From Enterobacter kobei (GTDB taxonomy: Bacteria; Pseudomonadota; Gammaproteobacteria; Enterobacterales; Enterobacteriaceae), in contig NZ_CP017181.1 of the NCBI RefSeq assembly GCF_001729765.1, positions 372,001 to 436,000 on the forward strand: a stretch of DNA of 64,000 nucleotides, in the 5' to 3' direction. This document shows positions 11,359 through 21,768 of the stretch, piece by piece. Below the pieces are notes generated by a model. It was given only the letters and a program-made list of their open reading frames with translations, was not told where the DNA came from and ran no database searches. Both the position numbers and the translations under genes were made by a program. Position 1 is the first letter of the stretch; each line of letters begins with the position of its first letter.

Positions 11359-12009
11359 ATGTCATTACCAATGTTGCAGGTTGCGCTGGATAACCAGACG
11401 CTGTCCGATGCTTATGAAACCACCCGCCTGATCGCCGAAGAGGTAGACATCATTGAAGTGGGTACCATTCTGTGCGTGGGCGAAGGCGTTCGCGCCGTTC
11501 GTGACCTGAAGGCGCTCTACCCGCACAAAATCGTACTGGCTGATGCCAAAATCGCTGACGCGGGCAAAATCCTCTCCCGCATGTGTTTTGAAGCCAACGC
11601 CGACTGGGTCACCGTGATCTGCTGCGCGGATATCAATACCGCCAAAGGCGCGCTGGACGTGGCAAAAGAGTTTAACGGCGACGTGCAGATTGAACTGACC
11701 GGTTTCTGGACCTGGGAGCAGGCACAGGCGTGGCGCGATGCGGGGATCCAGCAGGTGGTATACCACCGCAGCCGTGATGCGCAGGCTGCTGGCGTGGCGT
11801 GGGGCGAGGCGGACATCAGCGCGATTAAACGTCTGGCCGAAATGGGCTTCAAAGTGACCGTGACCGGTGGCCTGGCGCTGGAAGATCTGCCGCTGTTCAA
11901 GGGTATCCCGATTCACGTCTTTATTGCGGGTCGTAGCATCCGTGACGCGGCGTCTCCGGTGGAAGCAGCGCGTCAGTTCAAACGCTCAATCGCTCAGCTT
12001 TGGGGCTAA
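11359..12009 (+). CDS. ulaD: UlaD, 3-keto-L-gulonate-6-phosphate decarboxylase
   Basis: A 216-residue TIM-barrel enzyme of the orotidine-phosphate decarboxylase suprafamily. The signature DAKIADAG gives the Mg/catalytic residues D62 and K64, with E33 in IIEVGT. It decarboxylates 3-keto-L-gulonate 6-phosphate to L-xylulose 5-phosphate. The ATG at 11359 (MSLPMLQ) matches the E. coli start and has AAGAGGA just upstream; a TTG six bases earlier is in frame but less likely. Confidence 0.97.
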   Translation: MSLPMLQVALDNQTLSDAYETTRLIAEEVDIIEVGTILCVGEGVRAVRDLKALYPHKIVLADAKIADAGKILSRMCFEANADWVTVICCADINTAKGALDVAKEFNGDVQIELTGFWTWEQAQAWRDAGIQQVVYHRSRDAQAAGVAWGEADISAIKRLAEMGFKVTVTGGLALEDLPLFKGIPIHVFIAGRSIRDAASPVEAARQFKRSIAQLWG

Positions 12010-12018
12010 GGAGCGGGT

Positions 12019-12879
12019 ATGTTGTCAAAACAGGTTCCGCTTGGCATCTATGAAAAGGCACTCCCTGCGGGGGAGTGCTGGCTGGCGCGGTTACAGCTGG
12101 CGAAGCAGCTGGGTTTCGATTTTGTCGAAATGTCAGTGGATGAGACGGATGAACGCCTCTCTCGCCTCGACTGGAGCCGCGAGCAGCGTCTGGCGCTGGT
12201 GAGCGCCATCGCTGAAACGGGCGTGCGCGTGCCGTCCATGTGCCTGAGCGCTCACCGTCGTTTTCCCCTCGGCAGCGAAGATGATGCCGTGCGGGCGCAG
12301 GGGCTGGAGATCATGCGCAAAGCCATTCGCTTTGCTCAGGATGTCGGTATCCGTGTGATCCAGCTGGCGGGTTATGACGTTTACTATCAGGAAGCCAACG
12401 ATGAAACGCGCCGTCGTTTCCGTGACGGTCTGAAAGAGAGCGTTGAAATGGCAAGCCGCGCGCAGGTGACGCTGGCGATGGAGATCATGGACTACCCGTT
12501 AATGAACTCCATCAGCAAGGCACTGGGCTACGCGCACTATCTGAATAACCCGTGGTTCCAACTCTATCCGGATATCGGCAACCTGTCGGCATGGGATAAC
12601 GACGTGCAGATGGAGCTGCAGGCGGGCATCGGGCATATCGTGGCGGTGCACGTCAAAGATACCCGTCCTGGCGTGTTTAAAAACGTACCGTTCGGCTCCG
12701 GGGTGGTGGAGTTCGAACGATGCTTCGAGACGCTCAAGCAGACAGGGTATTGCGGGCCTTACCTGATTGAGATGTGGAGCGAGACGTCTGACGACCCGGC
12801 AGCGGAAGTGGCAAACGCGCGGGACTGGGTGCGCGAGCGTATGGCGCGAGCAGGTTTGCTGGAGGTGGAACATGCTTAA
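12019..12879 (+). CDS. ulaE: UlaE, L-xylulose-5-phosphate 3-epimerase
   Basis: A 286-residue xylose-isomerase-like TIM barrel that converts L-xylulose 5-phosphate to L-ribulose 5-phosphate. Metal-binding acids and histidine are in [26 protein letters not shown] and IEMWSE. It starts 9 bases after ulaD and overlaps ulaF by 8 bases, which suggests translational coupling. Confidence 0.97.
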   Translation: MLSKQVPLGIYEKALPAGECWLARLQLAKQLGFDFVEMSVDETDERLSRLDWSREQRLALVSAIAETGVRVPSMCLSAHRRFPLGSEDDAVRAQGLEIMRKAIRFAQDVGIRVIQLAGYDVYYQEANDETRRRFRDGLKESVEMASRAQVTLAMEIMDYPLMNSISKALGYAHYLNNPWFQLYPDIGNLSAWDNDVQMELQAGIGHIVAVHVKDTRPGVFKNVPFGSGVVEFERCFETLKQTGYCGPYLIEMWSETSDDPAAEVANARDWVRERMARAGLLEVEHA

Positions 12880-13558
12880 GCTTAAACAGCAGGTCTTTGA
12901 AGCCAATATGGATTTGCCGCGCTATGGCCTGGTAACGTTCACCTGGGGTAACGTCAGCGCGATTGACCGAGAGCGCGGCCTCATCGTCATTAAACCCAGC
13001 GGAGTGGCGTATGAGACCATGAAGGTCGACGATATGGTTGTCGTGGACCTTGAAGGAAACGTCGTAGAGGGACAGTGGCGTCCTTCTTCGGATACCGCTA
13101 CCCATCTGGCGCTTTATAGACGTTATCCCTCCCTCGGCGGGGTAGTGCATACCCACTCAACCCATGCCACCGCCTGGGCACAGGCTGGGCTTGCCATCCC
13201 GGCGCTGGGCACGACGCACGCGGATTACTTCTTCGGGGATATTCCCTGCACGCGCGCGTTAACGCAGGCCGAGGTGGAAGGCGAGTACGAGCTCAACACC
13301 GGCAAGGTGATTATCGAAACGCTGGGTGAGGCAGAACCGCTGCATACGCCGGGAATTGTGGTGTACCAGCACGGTCCGTTCTCCTGGGGTAAAGATGCTC
13401 ACGACGCGGTGCATAATGCTGTGGTGATGGAAGAGGTGGCCAAAATGGCGTGGATTGCCCGCGACATTAATCCACAGCTTCAGGGGATTGATGATTACCT
13501 GATGAACAAGCATTTCATGCGCAAGCACGGCCCGAATGCCTATTACGGGCAGAAGTAA
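12872..13558 (+). CDS. ulaF: UlaF, L-ribulose-5-phosphate 4-epimerase
   Basis: A 228-residue class II aldolase-like epimerase, the same length as E. coli UlaF. It makes D-xylulose 5-phosphate and so feeds ascorbate carbon into the pentose phosphate pathway. The zinc motif is [12 protein letters not shown] (H93, H95) and SSDTATH provides D74. The ATG lies inside the end of ulaE, preceded by GGAGGTGGAAC, a strong ribosome site. It is a paralogue of AraD. Confidence 0.97.
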   Translation: MLKLKQQVFEANMDLPRYGLVTFTWGNVSAIDRERGLIVIKPSGVAYETMKVDDMVVVDLEGNVVEGQWRPSSDTATHLALYRRYPSLGGVVHTHSTHATAWAQAGLAIPALGTTHADYFFGDIPCTRALTQAEVEGEYELNTGKVIIETLGEAEPLHTPGIVVYQHGPFSWGKDAHDAVHNAVVMEEVAKMAWIARDINPQLQGIDDYLMNKHFMRKHGPNAYYGQK

Positions 13559-13564
13559 ATAAGT

Positions 13565-13610
13565 GCTCTGGAATACCGAAAAACAGTTGTAACCGGTGGT
13601 ATTTCAGAGC
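13565..13610 (+). terminator. Long inverted repeat just after ulaF
   Basis: GCTCTGGAATACC (13565-13577) pairs with GGTATTTCAGAGC (13598-13610), 13 bp with one G-T pair and a 20-base loop. It starts 6 bases past the ulaF stop. No U run follows, so it may protect the ula message from 3' decay or help Rho-dependent termination rather than act alone. Confidence 0.45.
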
Positions 13611-13617
13611 CATTTAC

Positions 13618-13643
13618 AAAAAAAAAGCCCCCGGGCAGGGGGC
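13618..13643 (-). terminator. Rho-independent terminator of yjfY
   Basis: On the minus strand GCCCCC / GGGGGC closes a short loop and is followed by nine consecutive T. It lies 57 bases past the yjfY stop and also faces the end of ulaF. Confidence 0.85.
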
Positions 13644-13700
13644 AACGTAAACTATGGCTATGTTCTCGTTGTTGGCTTTCCTGGTGCTAGCGTTAAAGCG

Positions 13701-13976
13701 TTATCGGTAAATGTCTGCACTGGCGTGCATATTGCCGTTGCTGCCGGGCTCACGGATTAACATCACGTGGTAATAGGTTGCGCCCTGGGCATCGGTCTCT
13801 TCATTTAGTGCCTGATCTGCTTCGCTTTCAGTGGCGAAATTATGATTGATATAGATTACGCCTAAGCTTTGCACATCATCCATGTTCCTGGCCTGCCGGC
13901 CGTCTATTTTGATGGCTGACATCGCGTTTGCACTGAGCAAAAGCGCAGCCATAATGGCTAATGCGATTTTTTTCAT
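13701..13976 (-). CDS. yjfY: YjfY, small secreted DUF1471 (BhsA/McbA family) protein
   Basis: A 91-residue precursor with a signal peptide (MKKIALAIMAALLLSANAMSA). The mature 70 residues have the DUF1471 pattern: LGVIYINHNFATESEADQAL, then ATYYHVMLI and a C-terminal ASADIYR. It matches E. coli YjfY, whose function is not known; relatives respond to stress and affect biofilms. It is convergent with ulaF and divergent from the ribosomal operon. It has its own strong terminator. Confidence 0.9.
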   Translation of the reverse strand: MKKIALAIMAALLLSANAMSAIKIDGRQARNMDDVQSLGVIYINHNFATESEADQALNEETDAQGATYYHVMLIREPGSNGNMHASADIYR

Positions 13977-14189
13977 GATATGCGCTCCACGACTGCGTGC
14001 TGTGAGAGAGGGGATACTCCTTCTTTAATTCAGGTGTTCTCTGATTAAAGTGTAATCATTCATACGGCGGGGATGCGTGACCATTTCTGATGCTGTTGTT
14101 CAAAAAAACAACGCTTCCTGGTGTGTTCAATTTTAAATCACCCACTTAGACCCGCTTTACGCTTTGTGCGAATTATTTGTGCAATCAGC

Positions 14190-14218
14190 TTGAGTTTCCA
14201 GGGGCGCGCAAGTATTAT
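14190..14218 (+). promoter_or_regulatory. Likely sigma-70 promoter of the rpsF operon
   Basis: TTGAGT and TATTAT are separated by 17 bases and lie about 100 bases upstream of rpsF. The GC-rich stretch just after fits the discriminator of stringently controlled ribosomal promoters. The 13977-14150 stretch before it holds only the yjfY upstream region. Confidence 0.55.
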
Positions 14219-14231
14219 GACGCGTCAATTT

Positions 14232-14713
<482 letters not shown>

Positions 14714-14719
14714 TTTCTG

Positions 14720-15266
<547 letters not shown>

Positions 15267-15295
15267 TCGGGCACGGTCCATTAATACGACTTTAA

Positions 15296-15757
<462 letters not shown>

Positions 15758-15778
15758 TTTTTTACTCTGCTCACGTTG

Positions 15779-15810
15779 AAACGCCGGCCTTGTGCCGGCG
15801 TTTTGCTTTT
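15779..15810 (+). terminator. Rho-independent terminator of the rpsF-rplI operon
   Basis: AACGCCGGC / GCCGGCGTT forms a 9-bp stem with a 5-base loop followed by TTTTGCTTTT. It lies 22 bases past the rplI stop; oapA converges from the other side. Confidence 0.92.
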
Positions 15811-15825
15811 TAAAGAACCGGGTCT

Positions 15826-16464
15826 TTAACGCGCCCGGACAAAACTGCCGTCCGGCTGGCGGGTAAACAGCACCTGCTGACCATTTCCTGTATCAATCGT
15901 TAAGCCTGTCACCACACCGCTGGCATTCTGGCGAATCTGTACCATCTGACCATTCTGCAGGTTACTGAGCGGCTTACCCGCACCTTCCACTTTCGCCATG
16001 GCATACACGTCAGTCGGCGGCAGGTTGTGATCGCGGAAAAGCTGCGCCAGGGTTTTACCCGGCTCGACGCGATAGGAGCGCCACTGCTGCTCAATGCCCG
16101 TAGGCTGCTGAGCCTGCTGCTCTACCGGGGCGGAGGTTTGAGCCTGATCTTCCTGGACGGGTTCCGGTTCAACCGGCGCGACCTGACCCGGATCGTTCGA
16201 AGGGGTCACCAGCTGCGTTTGCATCGGCTGTGCATCAGGCTGCGGCCGCGTTTGCGACTGAATATCCAGCTGTGCATTGCGGGTGACAGGGGCGGTATCG
16301 ACATCATCACCGCCGGAAGGAAGCAGGAAGCCCACGATCACCATCAGCGCACCAATGATAATCCCTCTGCGATGCAGGGGAGGCAGCGGGTCCATAATGC
16401 GAAAATTGTCCGGCGCCTGCCAGATTTTCGCCAGGGTAGGTTTCAGTTCAAATCGCCCGGGCAT
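15826..16464 (-). CDS. oapA: OapA (YtfB), septum-associated glycan-binding protein
   Basis: A 212-residue inner-membrane protein matching E. coli YtfB. A short cytoplasmic N-terminus (MPGRFELKPTL) precedes a membrane helix near residues 33-50. A Pro/Gln-rich linker (about 60-120) follows, then a C-terminal LysM-like OapA domain (WRSYRVEPGKTLAQLFRDH to the end RQPDGSFVRAR). The E. coli protein localises to the division site and binds N-acetylglucosamine-containing glycan. The start at MPGRF has GGAGGAG upstream and fits the family; the open frame reaches 13 codons further. The linker differs from E. coli in length and composition, as is common. Confidence 0.92.
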   Translation of the reverse strand: MPGRFELKPTLAKIWQAPDNFRIMDPLPPLHRRGIIIGALMVIVGFLLPSGGDDVDTAPVTRNAQLDIQSQTRPQPDAQPMQTQLVTPSNDPGQVAPVEPEPVQEDQAQTSAPVEQQAQQPTGIEQQWRSYRVEPGKTLAQLFRDHNLPPTDVYAMAKVEGAGKPLSNLQNGQMVQIRQNASGVVTGLTIDTGNGQQVLFTRQPDGSFVRAR

Positions 16465-16697
16465 GGCTCTCCTCCTGCTCCGCGTCTTTTTTATCCTGTG
16501 CATCGAAGTATAGTTTGCTAACTGCCTGAACGGCGTAGCAAACCCGACATCCGTGACATCAGTTCGGGATTAATCCTGGTTGTCTCTATTGTTTCTGTTT
16601 CGTCGCGGTTTGTCACCTTAACTTCAGACAAAGTTTTACCCATAAGGGCATGGCTGCTATGCTGCCCGCTACTTTAAATGTGATGGAAGGAAAACCC

Positions 16698-17318
16698 ATG
16701 ACCACCCCGACTTTTGACACTATCGAAGCGCAGGCAAGTTACGGTATCGGCTTGCAGGTAGGACAGCAGCTGAGCGAATCCGGCCTGGAAGGTCTGTTAC
16801 CAGAAGCGCTGGTGGCGGGTATCGCTGACGCGCTGGAAGGTAAACAGCCCGCTGTTCCGGTTGACGTTGTTCACCGCGCTCTGCGTGAAATTCATGAACG
16901 TGCTGACGCTGTGCGTCGCGCGCGTTTCGAAGAGATGGCGGCCGAAGGCGTGAAATATCTGGAAGAGAACCGTGAGCGTGAAGGCGTGAACAGCACCGAG
17001 TCTGGCCTGCAGTTCCGCGTGATCAACCAGGGCGACGGCGCAATCCCGGCACGTACCGACCACGTTCGCGTACATTATACCGGTAAACTGATCGACGGCA
17101 CCGTGTTCGACAGCTCCGTGGCGCGTGGCGAACCGGCAGAATTCCCGGTCAACGGCGTGATCGCAGGCTGGATTGAAGCGCTGACCCTGATGCCAGTTGG
17201 CTCCAAATGGGAACTGACTATTCCTCACAACCTGGCTTACGGCGAGCGTGGTGCTGGCGCATCCATCCCGCCATTCAGCACCCTGGTATTTGAAGTCGAG
17301 CTGCTGGAAATCCTGTAA
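16698..17318 (+). CDS. fklB: FklB, FKBP-type 22-kDa peptidyl-prolyl isomerase
   Basis: 206 residues, as in E. coli FklB. An N-terminal helical dimerisation part ([20 protein letters not shown] to about residue 95) is followed by an FKBP domain with [28 protein letters not shown] and the C-terminal [14 protein letters not shown]. There is no signal peptide, so it is cytoplasmic. The ATG has GGAAGG ten bases upstream; the frame is open for 16 more codons but without family support. It is divergent from oapA. Confidence 0.97.
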   Translation: MTTPTFDTIEAQASYGIGLQVGQQLSESGLEGLLPEALVAGIADALEGKQPAVPVDVVHRALREIHERADAVRRARFEEMAAEGVKYLEENREREGVNSTESGLQFRVINQGDGAIPARTDHVRVHYTGKLIDGTVFDSSVARGEPAEFPVNGVIAGWIEALTLMPVGSKWELTIPHNLAYGERGAGASIPPFSTLVFEVELLEIL

Positions 17319-17331
17319 TCGACTTTTCTTA

Positions 17332-17360
17332 TTTCCTCTCTCCGTTCGGGGAGAGGAAAA
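17332..17360. repeat. Hairpin after fklB, GGAGAGAGG type
   Basis: TTTCCTCTCTCC / GGGGAGAGGAAA gives a 12-bp stem with one G-T pair and a GTTC loop, 13 bases past the fklB stop. No U run follows on the plus strand, so it is a weak terminator at best. It resembles the hairpin at 19081-19101. Confidence 0.55.
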
Positions 17361-17629
17361 TAGTGATAAAACCTATAGTTACGACGTTATCAATATTTTA
17401 TCTTGCAAACGAAACTTTTGCGTGTATTTTTGTGAGCTGTTTCGCGCTGTATGAGTGATATGACACTCACTTTCAACATATTATTAACATAATATCTAAA
17501 TCATAGTATTCATCCCGCCGATTCTTACCTAATATCGATAAGCCCTTACAAGGGGAACGTCATCTTTTGACGTATTTAAAGGCCAGAAGAGCCTTAACAA
17601 CACAGACAGGCATAAACAGGAAAAATTAC
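17361..17629 (+). other. cycA upstream region
   Basis: An AT-rich 269-base stretch with no coding signal. An inverted repeat GAGTG-N6-CACTC lies at 17453-17468. In E. coli the cycA message is repressed by the small RNA GcvB; I could not define that pairing site here. I see no confident promoter boxes. Confidence 0.4.
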
Positions 17630-19039
17630 ATGGTAGATCAGGTCAAAGTCGCCGCTGCAGAAGAGGCGACGTCTGAACAGTCGCTACGGCGCAATCTCAC
17701 AAACCGTCATATTCAGCTTATCGCCATAGGTGGGGCCATCGGGACCGGGCTGTTTATGGGGTCAGGCAAAACCATCAGTCTTGCCGGGCCGTCGATCATC
17801 TTCGTTTATATGATCATTGGTTTCATGCTGTTCTTCGTGATGCGGGCAATGGGTGAATTGCTGCTCTCGAACCTCGAATACAAATCCTTCAGCGACTTCG
17901 CGTCTGACCTGCTCGGTCCATGGGCAGGCTATTTCACCGGCTGGACCTACTGGTTCTGCTGGGTTGTTACCGGTATGGCGGACGTCGTGGCGATTACCGC
18001 CTACGCACAGTTCTGGTTCCCGGGACTGTCAGACTGGGTGGCCTCGCTGGCGGTTATTGCTTTGCTGCTGAGCCTCAACCTCGCCACCGTAAAAATGTTC
18101 GGTGAGATGGAGTTCTGGTTCGCGATGATCAAGATTGTCGCTATCGTGGGGCTGATTGTTGTGGGCCTGGTGATGGTACTGACGCACTTCCAGTCGCCAA
18201 CCGGCGTACAGGCGTCATTTACCCATCTGTGGAATGACGGTGGCTGGTTCCCGAAAGGCATCAGCGGCTTCTTTGCCGGCTTCCAGATTGCGGTGTTCGC
18301 GTTTGTGGGCATTGAGCTGGTGGGAACCACGGCGGCCGAAACTAAAGATCCCGAGAAGTCTCTCCCGCGCGCCATTAACTCGATTCCGGTTCGTATCATC
18401 ATGTTCTACGTCTTCGCGCTGATCATCATTATGTCCGTGACGCCGTGGAGCTCCGTGGTGCCGAGCAAGAGCCCGTTCGTTGAACTGTTTGTGCTGGTAG
18501 GGCTGCCCGCTGCGGCAAGCCTGATTAACTTCGTCGTGCTGACCTCTGCGGCGTCGTCCGCGAACAGCGGCGTGTTCTCAACCAGCCGTATGCTGTTTGG
18601 TCTGGCGCAGGAGGGCGTGGCGCCGAGCGCCTTTGCGAAACTGTCTAAGCGTGCGGTACCGGCGAAAGGGCTGACTTTCTCCTGCATGTGCCTGCTGGGC
18701 GGCGTGGTCATGCTCTACGTGAACCCAAGCGTGATTGGCGCGTTCACCATGATCACCACGGTCTCTGCAATCCTGTTTATGTTCGTGTGGACCATTATCC
18801 TCTGCTCGTACCTGGTGTACCGCAAACAGCGTCCACACCTGCATGAGAAGTCGATCTACAAGATGCCGCTGGGCAAGCTGATGTGCTGGGTGTGCATGGC
18901 GTTCTTCGTGTTCGTGCTGGTGCTGCTGACGCTGGAAGATGATACCCGTCAGGCGCTGATTGTTACGCCGCTGTGGTTTATCGCGCTGGGGCTGGGCTGG
19001 GTGTTTATCGGTAAGAAACGTATGGCAGGCGTAAGATAA
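17630..19039 (+). CDS. cycA: CycA, D-serine/D-alanine/glycine:H+ symporter
   Basis: A 469-residue APC-family permease with about twelve membrane helices, within one residue of E. coli CycA. The N-terminus has the family block LIAIGGAIGTGLFMGSGK. It imports glycine, D-alanine, D-serine and the drug D-cycloserine across the inner membrane. The chosen ATG (MVDQVKVAAAEEA) fits the E. coli start and has AGGAAAAATTAC before it; an upstream in-frame extension of 21 codons lacks support. A strong terminator follows. Confidence 0.98.
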   Translation: MVDQVKVAAAEEATSEQSLRRNLTNRHIQLIAIGGAIGTGLFMGSGKTISLAGPSIIFVYMIIGFMLFFVMRAMGELLLSNLEYKSFSDFASDLLGPWAGYFTGWTYWFCWVVTGMADVVAITAYAQFWFPGLSDWVASLAVIALLLSLNLATVKMFGEMEFWFAMIKIVAIVGLIVVGLVMVLTHFQSPTGVQASFTHLWNDGGWFPKGISGFFAGFQIAVFAFVGIELVGTTAAETKDPEKSLPRAINSIPVRIIMFYVFALIIIMSVTPWSSVVPSKSPFVELFVLVGLPAAASLINFVVLTSAASSANSGVFSTSRMLFGLAQEGVAPSAFAKLSKRAVPAKGLTFSCMCLLGGVVMLYVNPSVIGAFTMITTVSAILFMFVWTIILCSYLVYRKQRPHLHEKSIYKMPLGKLMCWVCMAFFVFVLVLLTLEDDTRQALIVTPLWFIALGLGWVFIGKKRMAGVR

Positions 19040-19043
19040 AAGC

Positions 19044-19070
19044 AAAACGGCAACTTCAGTTGCCGTTTTT
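19044..19070 (+). terminator. Rho-independent terminator of cycA
   Basis: AAAACGGCAAC / GTTGCCGTTTT, an 11-bp stem with a TTCA loop, begins 5 bases after the cycA stop and ends in five T. A second T run follows. Confidence 0.92.
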
Positions 19071-19080
19071 AGTTTTTGCA

Positions 19081-19101
19081 CCCTCTCCCTGTGGGAGAGG
19101 G
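19081..19101. repeat. CCCTCTCCC hairpin between cycA and ytfE
   Basis: CCCTCTCCC-TGT-GGGAGAGGG is a perfect 9-bp stem with a 3-base loop. Such hairpins are scattered between genes in enterobacteria; this one sits between convergent genes and may add to termination of ytfE. Confidence 0.6.
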
Positions 19102-19123
19102 CATCAGGCCGCAGCGGCTTTTT

Positions 19124-19786
19124 TTATTCCCCAGCTAATGCCCGCGGGAACAACACGTTGTTCTCAAGACTGATGTGTTCCATCAGGTCATCGATCATCT
19201 CGTTAATGCCGTTGTACATCGCTTTCCAGGTGGTGCACGCCTCTGGCGGCGGTGTGACGTTGTGGGTGGTGTGTTTGATCACTTCCAGCAGTTCGCCCGC
19301 ATCATCATGCTCGCTTTCCATCACGCTAATCGGACCCATTGCCTGGCTGCCCATTCCCTGTTTAATCATCGGGAAGAGGATCTGTTCTTCTTTCATCATG
19401 TGGCTGGAAAGCTCTTCGTGCAGCATGGTCAGATATTTCGCCAGACCGCGGGGTACGGAAGGTTTGTCAGCATGTACGCGCTCGACTTTGGTCGCCTGCA
19501 GGATCAGCTCCGGCAGTTGCTCCCGGTGGCGATCGTGGTAACGCACAATGATGTGGTCGATGATTTCTGCGAGCGGGGCGGTACGCCAGTCTTTATCAAC
19601 AGGCTGTTCGGCCAGTTGCGCCAGCTCTGCTTCAATCACCTCCACATCCAGCTCCTTACGTGAGGCCGCTCGCGCGAGGGTTTGCTTACCGCCGCAGCAG
19701 TAATCCATATCGTATTTACGGAACAGCGCAGAAGCGCGAGGGATGGAGAGCGCCAGCTCGCCGAGGGGTTGGTCGCGAAAGGCCAT
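19124..19786 (-). CDS. ytfE: YtfE (RIC), di-iron protein for repair of iron-sulfur centres
   Basis: 220 residues, as in E. coli YtfE. An N-terminal ScdA segment contains the YCCGG di-cysteine (C30, C31). A hemerythrin-like four-helix bundle carries the di-iron ligands in [33 protein letters not shown] and [14 protein letters not shown]. The protein restores Fe-S clusters damaged by nitric oxide or oxidative stress. Its gene is preceded by a perfect NsrR-type operator, so induction by NO is expected. It is convergent with cycA. Confidence 0.97.
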   Translation of the reverse strand: MAFRDQPLGELALSIPRASALFRKYDMDYCCGGKQTLARAASRKELDVEVIEAELAQLAEQPVDKDWRTAPLAEIIDHIIVRYHDRHREQLPELILQATKVERVHADKPSVPRGLAKYLTMLHEELSSHMMKEEQILFPMIKQGMGSQAMGPISVMESEHDDAGELLEVIKHTTHNVTPPPEACTTWKAMYNGINEMIDDLMEHISLENNVLFPRALAGE

Positions 19787-19812
19787 AGCAGTTACCTCGT
19801 CATCAAGAATAT

Positions 19813-19835
19813 AAGATGCATTTTAAATGCATCTT
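19813..19835. promoter_or_regulatory. NsrR operator of ytfE
   Basis: AAGATGCATTT, one spacer base, then AAATGCATCTT: a perfect 11-1-11 palindrome matching the known enterobacterial NsrR site. It ends 27 bases upstream of the ytfE ATG, where it would cover the promoter. NsrR, an Fe-S repressor, releases DNA on reaction with NO. Confidence 0.9.
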
Positions 19836-19965
19836 TATGGCGGCACTATAACCCTTTAGAGGGAAGGGTAAAAGTGAGACGTAAGTCACAAAAAAATTAT
19901 CCGGGTTAACGCCCTGAATGGACTCAGGAAAGTGGTTTAGAAAGTTTTTAAAGGTGGAGAAACAG

Positions 19966-19992
19966 TAAACAACCCGCCTTGCCTGCCGATAT
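19966..19992 (+). promoter_or_regulatory. Sigma-28 (FliA) promoter of the Tsr-like receptor
   Basis: TAAA, exactly 15 bases, then GCCGATAT, against the consensus TAAA-N15-GCCGATAA. Only the final base differs. It ends 39 bases before the start codon. Confidence 0.85.
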
Positions 19993-20031
19993 ATCCACGT
20001 CAGACAAACCTGCATATAACAAAGGCAACGT

Positions 20032-21681
20032 ATGTTTAAACGTATAAAAGTTATTACTCTTCTTATTTCGGTGCTGCTTGTGCTCGGCATCATGCAAGTG
20101 ATTTCCGCGGGGATCTTTATCAACGCGCTGAACAACGATAAAGACAATTTCACCGTGTCGCAGCTCTCCAGCAAGAATGTGGCGGAGTTTACCGATGCGT
20201 GGATCAGCCTGAACCAGGCGCGCGTGACGCTGAACCGTGGGATGCTGCGTCTGCAAAGCAGCATGGCTTCGCAGATTAATGGTGGTCAGCTCAATGAGCT
20301 GGTCAACACGGCAAAAAATCTGCTGGCTGATGCGCAGGTCCATTACGATAAATACTATGCCCTGCCGAATACGCCGGGCCTGGACGAGAATCTGGCGAAG
20401 CGACTGGAGGAGCAATACCGTATTTACTCCTCAACGCTGACGCAAATGAACGTGCTGCTGAGCCAGGGCAATCTGGAAGACATGTTCAAGCAGAACGCTG
20501 AGCAAAAACAGACTGCGATGCAGGCGGTTTATCGCGAGTGGCGCGAAGCTCAGGCAACGCTTACCGATAAAGGCATCCAGGACAATGAAAGCGACTACAA
20601 ACGCATTCTATGGATCCTCTCTGCGGTAATGCTGCTGGTCATTGTGGTGATTATTTCCAGCTGGATCGCCATGCGTCGCGTGCTGCTGCTGCCTCTGGAA
20701 GAGGTGCTCAACCATATTCGCGCCATTGCGGCAGGGGACTTAACCCAGCCGATTCAGGCTGACGGTAAGAACGAAATGGCGATCCTGGCGCGCAACGTGC
20801 AGGAGATGCAGACCTCGCTGGCGAACACCGTGGGCGTGGTGCGTGAAGGTGCCGATACCATCTACACCGGAGCCGGTGAAATTTCTGCCGGGAGTAACGA
20901 CCTTTCTTCCCGTACTGAGCAACAGGCGGCTTCCCTGGAAGAAACGGCAGCCAGCATGGAACAGCTGACGGCCACCGTGAAGCAGAATGCCGATAACGCC
21001 CGTCAGGCTTCCCGTCTGGCACTGGATGCCTCCTCAACGGCGAAGAAGGGCGGGAACGTGGTGGAAGGTGTCGTGCGCACGATGGACGAAATCGCCACCA
21101 GTTCCAGTAAAATTGCGCAAATTACCAACGTAATCGACGGTATTGCTTTCCAGACCAACATTCTGGCGTTGAACGCGGCGGTAGAGGCTGCGCGTGCAGG
21201 TGAACAGGGCCGTGGCTTTGCGGTGGTCGCAGGGGAAGTACGTACCCTCGCCCAGCGCAGTGCTCAGGCGGCGAAAGAGATCAAAGCGCTGATCGACGAT
21301 TCCGGCGAGCGCGTGAACGCCGGCTCGCAGCTGGTTAACGAAGCCGGGGCGACGATGGCGGAGATCGTCAATGCGGTCACCCGCGTGACGGACATTATGG
21401 GCGAGATCGCCTCAGCCTCTGACGAGCAGAGCCGCGGTATCGACCAGGTAGGTCAGGCGGTGGCTGAAATGGATCGCGTGACCCAGCAGAACGCCTCGCT
21501 GGTCGAGGAATCTGCGGCCGCGGCGGCCGCGCTGGAAGATCAGGCTGCACGCCTGAATGACGCGGTGGCGGTGTTTAAAATTACCCGGAATCAGGCGGTC
21601 AAAGCCGCACCGGTGAAATCCTACGTGCCGAAAGCGCAGCCCGCAGCGAGCGTGCCTGAAGCGAACTGGGAAACGTTTTAA
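20032..21681 (+). CDS. Tsr/Tar-type methyl-accepting chemotaxis protein
   Basis: 549 residues with the classic layout: TM1 about 7-30, a periplasmic four-helix bundle to about 192, TM2 194-215, HAMP to about 268, methylation helices and the tip [21 protein letters not shown]. It ends in NWETF, the CheR/CheB tether, marking it as a major receptor. The ligand-binding helix reads NQARVTLNRGMLR, giving R64, N68, R69 and R73 at the positions that grip the amino-acid group in Tsr. The second binding patch differs from Tsr, so an amino acid or similar ligand is likely but not necessarily serine. E. coli K-12 has no receptor here, between ytfE and ytfF. Confidence 0.94.
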   Translation: MFKRIKVITLLISVLLVLGIMQVISAGIFINALNNDKDNFTVSQLSSKNVAEFTDAWISLNQARVTLNRGMLRLQSSMASQINGGQLNELVNTAKNLLADAQVHYDKYYALPNTPGLDENLAKRLEEQYRIYSSTLTQMNVLLSQGNLEDMFKQNAEQKQTAMQAVYREWREAQATLTDKGIQDNESDYKRILWILSAVMLLVIVVIISSWIAMRRVLLLPLEEVLNHIRAIAAGDLTQPIQADGKNEMAILARNVQEMQTSLANTVGVVREGADTIYTGAGEISAGSNDLSSRTEQQAASLEETAASMEQLTATVKQNADNARQASRLALDASSTAKKGGNVVEGVVRTMDEIATSSSKIAQITNVIDGIAFQTNILALNAAVEAARAGEQGRGFAVVAGEVRTLAQRSAQAAKEIKALIDDSGERVNAGSQLVNEAGATMAEIVNAVTRVTDIMGEIASASDEQSRGIDQVGQAVAEMDRVTQQNASLVEESAAAAAALEDQAARLNDAVAVFKITRNQAVKAAPVKSYVPKAQPAASVPEANWETF

Positions 21682-21686
21682 CCTGG

Positions 21687-21764
21687 TGCCGGGTGGCGCT
21701 GACGCTTACCCGGCCTACAAAATCGCTCCGTGTAGGCCGGGTAAGGCGTAGCCGCCACCCGGCA
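21687..21764. repeat. BIME (paired REP sequences) between receptor gene and ytfF
   Basis: Two inverted REP-like units, TGCCGGGTGGCG... and ...CGCCACCCGGCA, flank a spacer with CCCGGCCTAC and GTAGGCCGGG. It sits between convergent genes. Three similar elements occur in the window (25037, 48109, 56446). Confidence 0.88.
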
Positions 21765-21768
21765 AAAA

